The notes beneath the pieces are model-generated. The model did not search any database, was not told where the DNA came from, and saw only the letters and a list, made by a program, of their open reading frames with translations. 23,358 nucleotides of DNA from Hypsibius dujardini (lineage: Eukaryota; Tardigrada; Eutardigrada; Parachela; Hypsibiidae): contig LRSR01014554.1 in the NCBI GenBank assembly GCA_001579985.1, positions 1 through 23,358 of the forward strand, in the 5' to 3' direction. Both the position numbers and the translations under genes were made by a program. Shown one piece after another: positions 20,171 to 23,358 of the stretch; position 1 is the stretch's first letter, and each line of letters begins with the position of its first letter.

Positions 20171-20176
20171 TTTATT
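20171..20176 (-). terminator. Candidate poly(A) signal AATAAA for Vav
   Basis: AATAAA on the minus strand about 540 nt past the Vav stop. A variant ATTAAA at 20407-20412 is nearer. Use of either would be decided by transcript data. Confidence 0.3.
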
Positions 20177-20718
20177 TGCGTCGCTCTCACCCTCAAGTGG
20201 ACTGGTTATCACGCGTGTACATTGGTATATATATATACAGCTAGCGGAGAAAGTTGCTACGATTCTCCTGTCGTTGATTGATTTGGTGTAGTGTGGATAA
20301 TGGATATGGATGCCACAAGGCACGTCGAAATTGCGAGGTTGGCGAGTGAACGGTTGGTTGATTGATTGATTAACGTGAACACTGAGGCGAGCGGTTGATT
20401 GATTGATTTAATCTAAACATTGCATTTGACTGGCCAAAGTATCAATCAATGCTTTTTTCCATTTTGCACGTACTGCACTAGATCAATCAACGCCTGGCGA
20501 ACCGTAGTTAGTTACATGTAGTTTCTCCGCCAGCTGTATAGACAGACTTGAAAAGTTATGGGCTAGTTAGGGAAACAGTTTGGGCTGGAAACTGGAAGCT
20601 GAAAACGTCAAGGCACAAGCGAAAGAAGGCTAGAAAATATATTGAAACGATAAAAAAGTGCAGGCAGAAAAACTAAAGGTCTTAAAGCATACATGTCTAG
20701 AATATGAGGGACGGAAAA

Positions 20719-21465
20719 CTACACGGTCGTGCCGGGTAATATTGATGGGGATTCTTCGACGTAGGAAAGTGGAAAATAGCCCACCTGGAGAAATAAACAT
20801 TGAACAAGAACTTTTTAATTACTTCAGACTATTATTATTTTAAGTTGAGAATCATTTTTAGAATACGTTGTAATATTTATTTTAATCGTATTTGCATTGT
20901 GCTTAAACAGTTTGAGCATTATCACCGCGTACGTACGTACGAACGTACGTACCCGTCCATTGCAGCGTCCCTTCCACCATCCACGCTGCTCCCCGGACCG
21001 GCCGAGTATCTCCACCTCATCGCCGACTTTGATGGTTAACATGTTCGGCGAAGTGGCTGAGAAGTTGTATTTAACGATAGCTCTTGGGTACGCCGTGCCT
21101 GCCACTGCTCCACTGCTCCCTGAATCTAGAAAGAAAAGCAGGGCAATGAAATACAATCAAACCAGTAAATCCATCCATTAAAAGGGCCGAGAATAGGACA
21201 GACAAACCTTGAGGCAGGAGAGCTTTCTTGTATGGTATCCGTAGCGTACAGTTCATACCCTGGAATGAGTCGGCCAGGCTGTGCGTCTCATACCAGGCAA
21301 CTAGTTCTGGGACGCTTTTGAAAAATTTGTTTGGTGCGAGGTAGCAGTTTTGATCAGAGTTGTAGAGGATTTTGATGTGTCTAGGCTTATCGTCATACCT
21401 ACAGAAAGAGAAAAAAAAACATCAACACTGAAACTGAAACCACATTTCTTAATGCCTCCTACCCA

Positions 21466-21500
<35 letters not shown>

Positions 21501-22163
21501 GACTGTCTGTTTGTTTACCTATTCATCTATCTGTTTGTCTGCCTGCCTTTCAGAAATCGAAGAGTAACTCACTTTACGCTGATGGCCTTATACGGTTTTG
21601 GGTCAGCCTTTGCACTGATTCGGACGAGAAACGTGCCGTTGTTAAATCGCTGTAGGAATTCTTCCGCCCGCCCGCGATCCATACAGCCGGCAAACCACGG
21701 ATACACCAACATAGCCTCCTCTTCCTCCGTTCGGTAGGTGAAATGGCCGTGTGTCGCCGGCGAGAATGGGTTAAAGGGTGACGTGGGATTGGGACTGATC
21801 GGCGAGACAAGGCTGTTGCGGCTGGCCGCAGGCAGCTGAACCACGGCATGATCATTTTCCTGGTTGCCGTTTGAGCTCGCGGACCGACTGTTTGGGAACT
21901 CGCTGGATTCGCACAGGTCAGAGGAGGACTTTTTCAAGCCGCCGAAATCGAACGTCGACCTGTTGGAAGAATTCGGGAAAGTGCCCATGGAAGCGGTTCG
22001 GGGAGAGCGCGAGACCGACGCTGTCGAGGCAGTTGAAAATGTAGCTGAAATAGAACATTAAAATGTGGTAGAGCAGAATTAAGCATCAGAAAGGAAACAA
22101 AAAATACAGCAGGCAAGCAAACCTACAGACAGACAAAAAAACAAAAAGACAAACAAACAGACG

Positions 22164-22197
<34 letters not shown>

Positions 22198-23358
22198 TAG
22201 AATAAAGGAAGAGATAGTCAAGCTGAAAGGCGGACGAAGAAAGATAGAAACGGGCAGACAAACATACAAGACCGACAGGTAAACAGACACGGTGAGAAAA
22301 TAAAAGGACACAGACAGAGTGGGAGGCAGTACTCCTTACCAGAAGACGGCCGATGAGCAGAACGAGGTCGAATACTCGGTTTTCCACAGTCCTTAAAGTT
22401 GGCAATACACTCCTTATGCACCGCCTGACTACAGACCGAGCAGCGATATCCCTGGAAGAAGGTCCCACGCAGCAGTCGATCACAGACTACACACAGGGTA
22501 GGCTCCCCAAACGTCGCAAACACCGGCAGATGGGTGGCACACTTCTTCGAATCCGGCGGTGATAGATTATCCCTGTTATGATCCGCGATAAAAAGAACGC
22601 AAAATTCCGACGTTTCCGCTCCAGAAATCGCATATAAAATTGCTGAAATCAGCAAGCGAAAAATACCACACAACAACTCACAAGGCCATTTTTATTGCGG
22701 CAATCCACCTCTTCCGTTCGGCGTCCGTCTTCACAGCCATCGTATAGGCCAGGCGGTGGTCTTTAAAGTTGAACACATGCCACTGATGACTCCACTGTGT
22801 GAGGCAAATGGGTGTAAGGAGTGCAAGATAAGCCGCCGGTAGGAGTGAATGAGCACAGAAAGGGAGAAATGAAAGGAGCGAGCAAACAAACATGCATACA
22901 CAGACAGACAGACAGGCAGAGAGACAGACAGACAAACAGAGAGACCGGTTGCATACCTTATCCTTCACCGGCTTGTTTGGCACCGTCTCGTCCACGCGGA
23001 ATTCATCCATGATGAGGGCGTCCTGGTACGTGAAGACTGCCTATTTGCGTATAAATATGGGGGAGGAGATGTGAAAAATGTTGACGAAACGTTTTATGAC
23101 TGAGGCGGGTGTGCATATATATAAAACATGTTACGTCGGGCGTGAAACAATATAACGATTTCAAGGGTGCAAAGTTCGAAAGCCTGTGTCTAATTTACAC
23201 ATTCTGTTGGGACGCGAGATGACGCACCTTCGTGGGTTTGACGATCAGCATGACACGGTCGAATACGAAAATGTGCCTGGGTAATGAAAAGGTAACACAT
23301 ATGGCAAGGCTCTGCTTGTCTGTCTGCCTACATGTTGATTTGGCGGGCTAGCTGGTTC
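20719..23358 (-). CDS. VAV: Vav guanine nucleotide exchange factor, 3' part
   Basis: Nine exons, in minus-strand order: >23358-23332, 23276-23228, 23040-22957, 22794-22682, 22572-22340, 22044-21573, 21398-21208, 21125-20953, 20784-20719; about 468 aa visible, 5' end outside the window. Vav proteins are tyrosine-kinase-regulated exchange factors for Rho/Rac. The PH domain starts with NMHIFVFDRVMLIVK, then WSHQWHVFNFKDHRLAYTM, then RKRWIAAIKMAL. The C1 zinc finger follows (H-x12-C-x2-C-x13-C-x2-C-x4-H-x2-C-x6-C, with LLRGTFFQGYRC). A Ser/Pro/Asn-rich linker of about 130 residues comes next, then SH2 (WFAGCMDRGRAEEFL, GTFLVR) and one SH3 (AIVKYNFSA, GWWKGRCNGR, VGYFPLSYVEE). The last exon codes only 21 residues but completes the SH3 fold and follows a good CTCCAG acceptor. 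The DH, CH and acidic regions lie off the right edge. Confidence 0.92.
20792..20797 (+). terminator. Candidate poly(A) signal AATAAA for RBM39
   Basis: The only AATAAA I see on the plus strand within 800 bp after the RBM39 stop. It lies beyond the Vav stop codon, so if it is used the two 3' ends overlap. Confidence 0.3.
21470..21546. repeat. CTGT tract in a Vav intron
   Basis: CTGT tetramers with CTAT and CTGCC variants on the plus strand, in the intron splitting the SH2 domain (21399-21572). Confidence 0.95.
22124..22200. repeat. CAGA tract in the Vav C1-linker intron
   Basis: CAGA and CAAA tetramers on the plus strand in the intron 22045-22339, opposite in orientation to the tract in the SH2 intron. 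Confidence 0.95.
22899..22944. repeat. CAGA tract in a Vav PH-domain intron
   Basis: Short CAGA tetramer run on the plus strand within the intron 22795-22956. Confidence 0.9.

Noticed and set aside
1-23358. CRISPR-like arrays or bacterial operon features
   Set aside because: The tandem repeats have units of 4-14 bp without spacers, and all genes are intron-bearing eukaryotic genes.

Overview
The window looks like nuclear DNA of a compact invertebrate genome. Every gene is split by GT-AG introns, many only 55-150 bp long, and microsatellite tracts of CAGA/CTGT type sit in most introns and spacers. The gene content fits Ecdysozoa, probably a panarthropod: insect-type gustatory receptors, an arthropod-like TATA/Inr promoter, and a Vav with a single SH3 domain. 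A tardigrade is a reasonable guess, but nothing here proves it.

Layout. Positions 290-7394 (minus strand) hold three tandem paralogues of a seven-transmembrane gustatory-receptor-like family, called GRL-A, GRL-B and GRL-C here. Each has four coding exons of almost constant size (550 / 464-482 / 165 / 174 bp) and identical intron phases (1, 0, 0). GRL-B has a single-base defect at one splice acceptor. A possible last exon of an unrelated plus-strand gene lies at 106-221. After about 2 kb of repeat-bearing spacer, a small plus-strand gene (9553-10493) encodes a secreted, probably amidated neuropeptide precursor. It has a TATA/Inr promoter and a poly(A) signal.

Positions 11399-13860 (minus) hold a complete seven-exon Aurora kinase, 389 aa, Aurora-A-like at the residue that separates A from B. 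Its introns carry two fold-back elements, one of them a perfect 23-bp palindrome. Divergently, 15327-20039 (plus) holds the six-exon RBM39/CAPER splicing factor, 647 aa (acidic N terminus, RS region, RGG/Gly-rich stretch, RRM1, RRM2, UHM). Introns 2 and 5 of this gene each contain a copy of the same C/D-box snoRNA-like element, both about 80-90 nt upstream of the 3' splice site. Finally, 20719-23358 (minus, running off the right edge) is the 3' part of Vav, a Rho-family GEF: PH, C1, Ser-rich linker, SH2 and one SH3. It converges tail-to-tail on RBM39.

The genes do not form one pathway. The window is a local chemoreceptor cluster next to a neuropeptide gene and three conserved housekeeping or signalling genes. 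The strongest new signals are the twin intronic snoRNAs, the unrecognised neuropeptide, the receptor triplet with its shared glycosylation-site/cysteine tail, and the broken acceptor in GRL-B.
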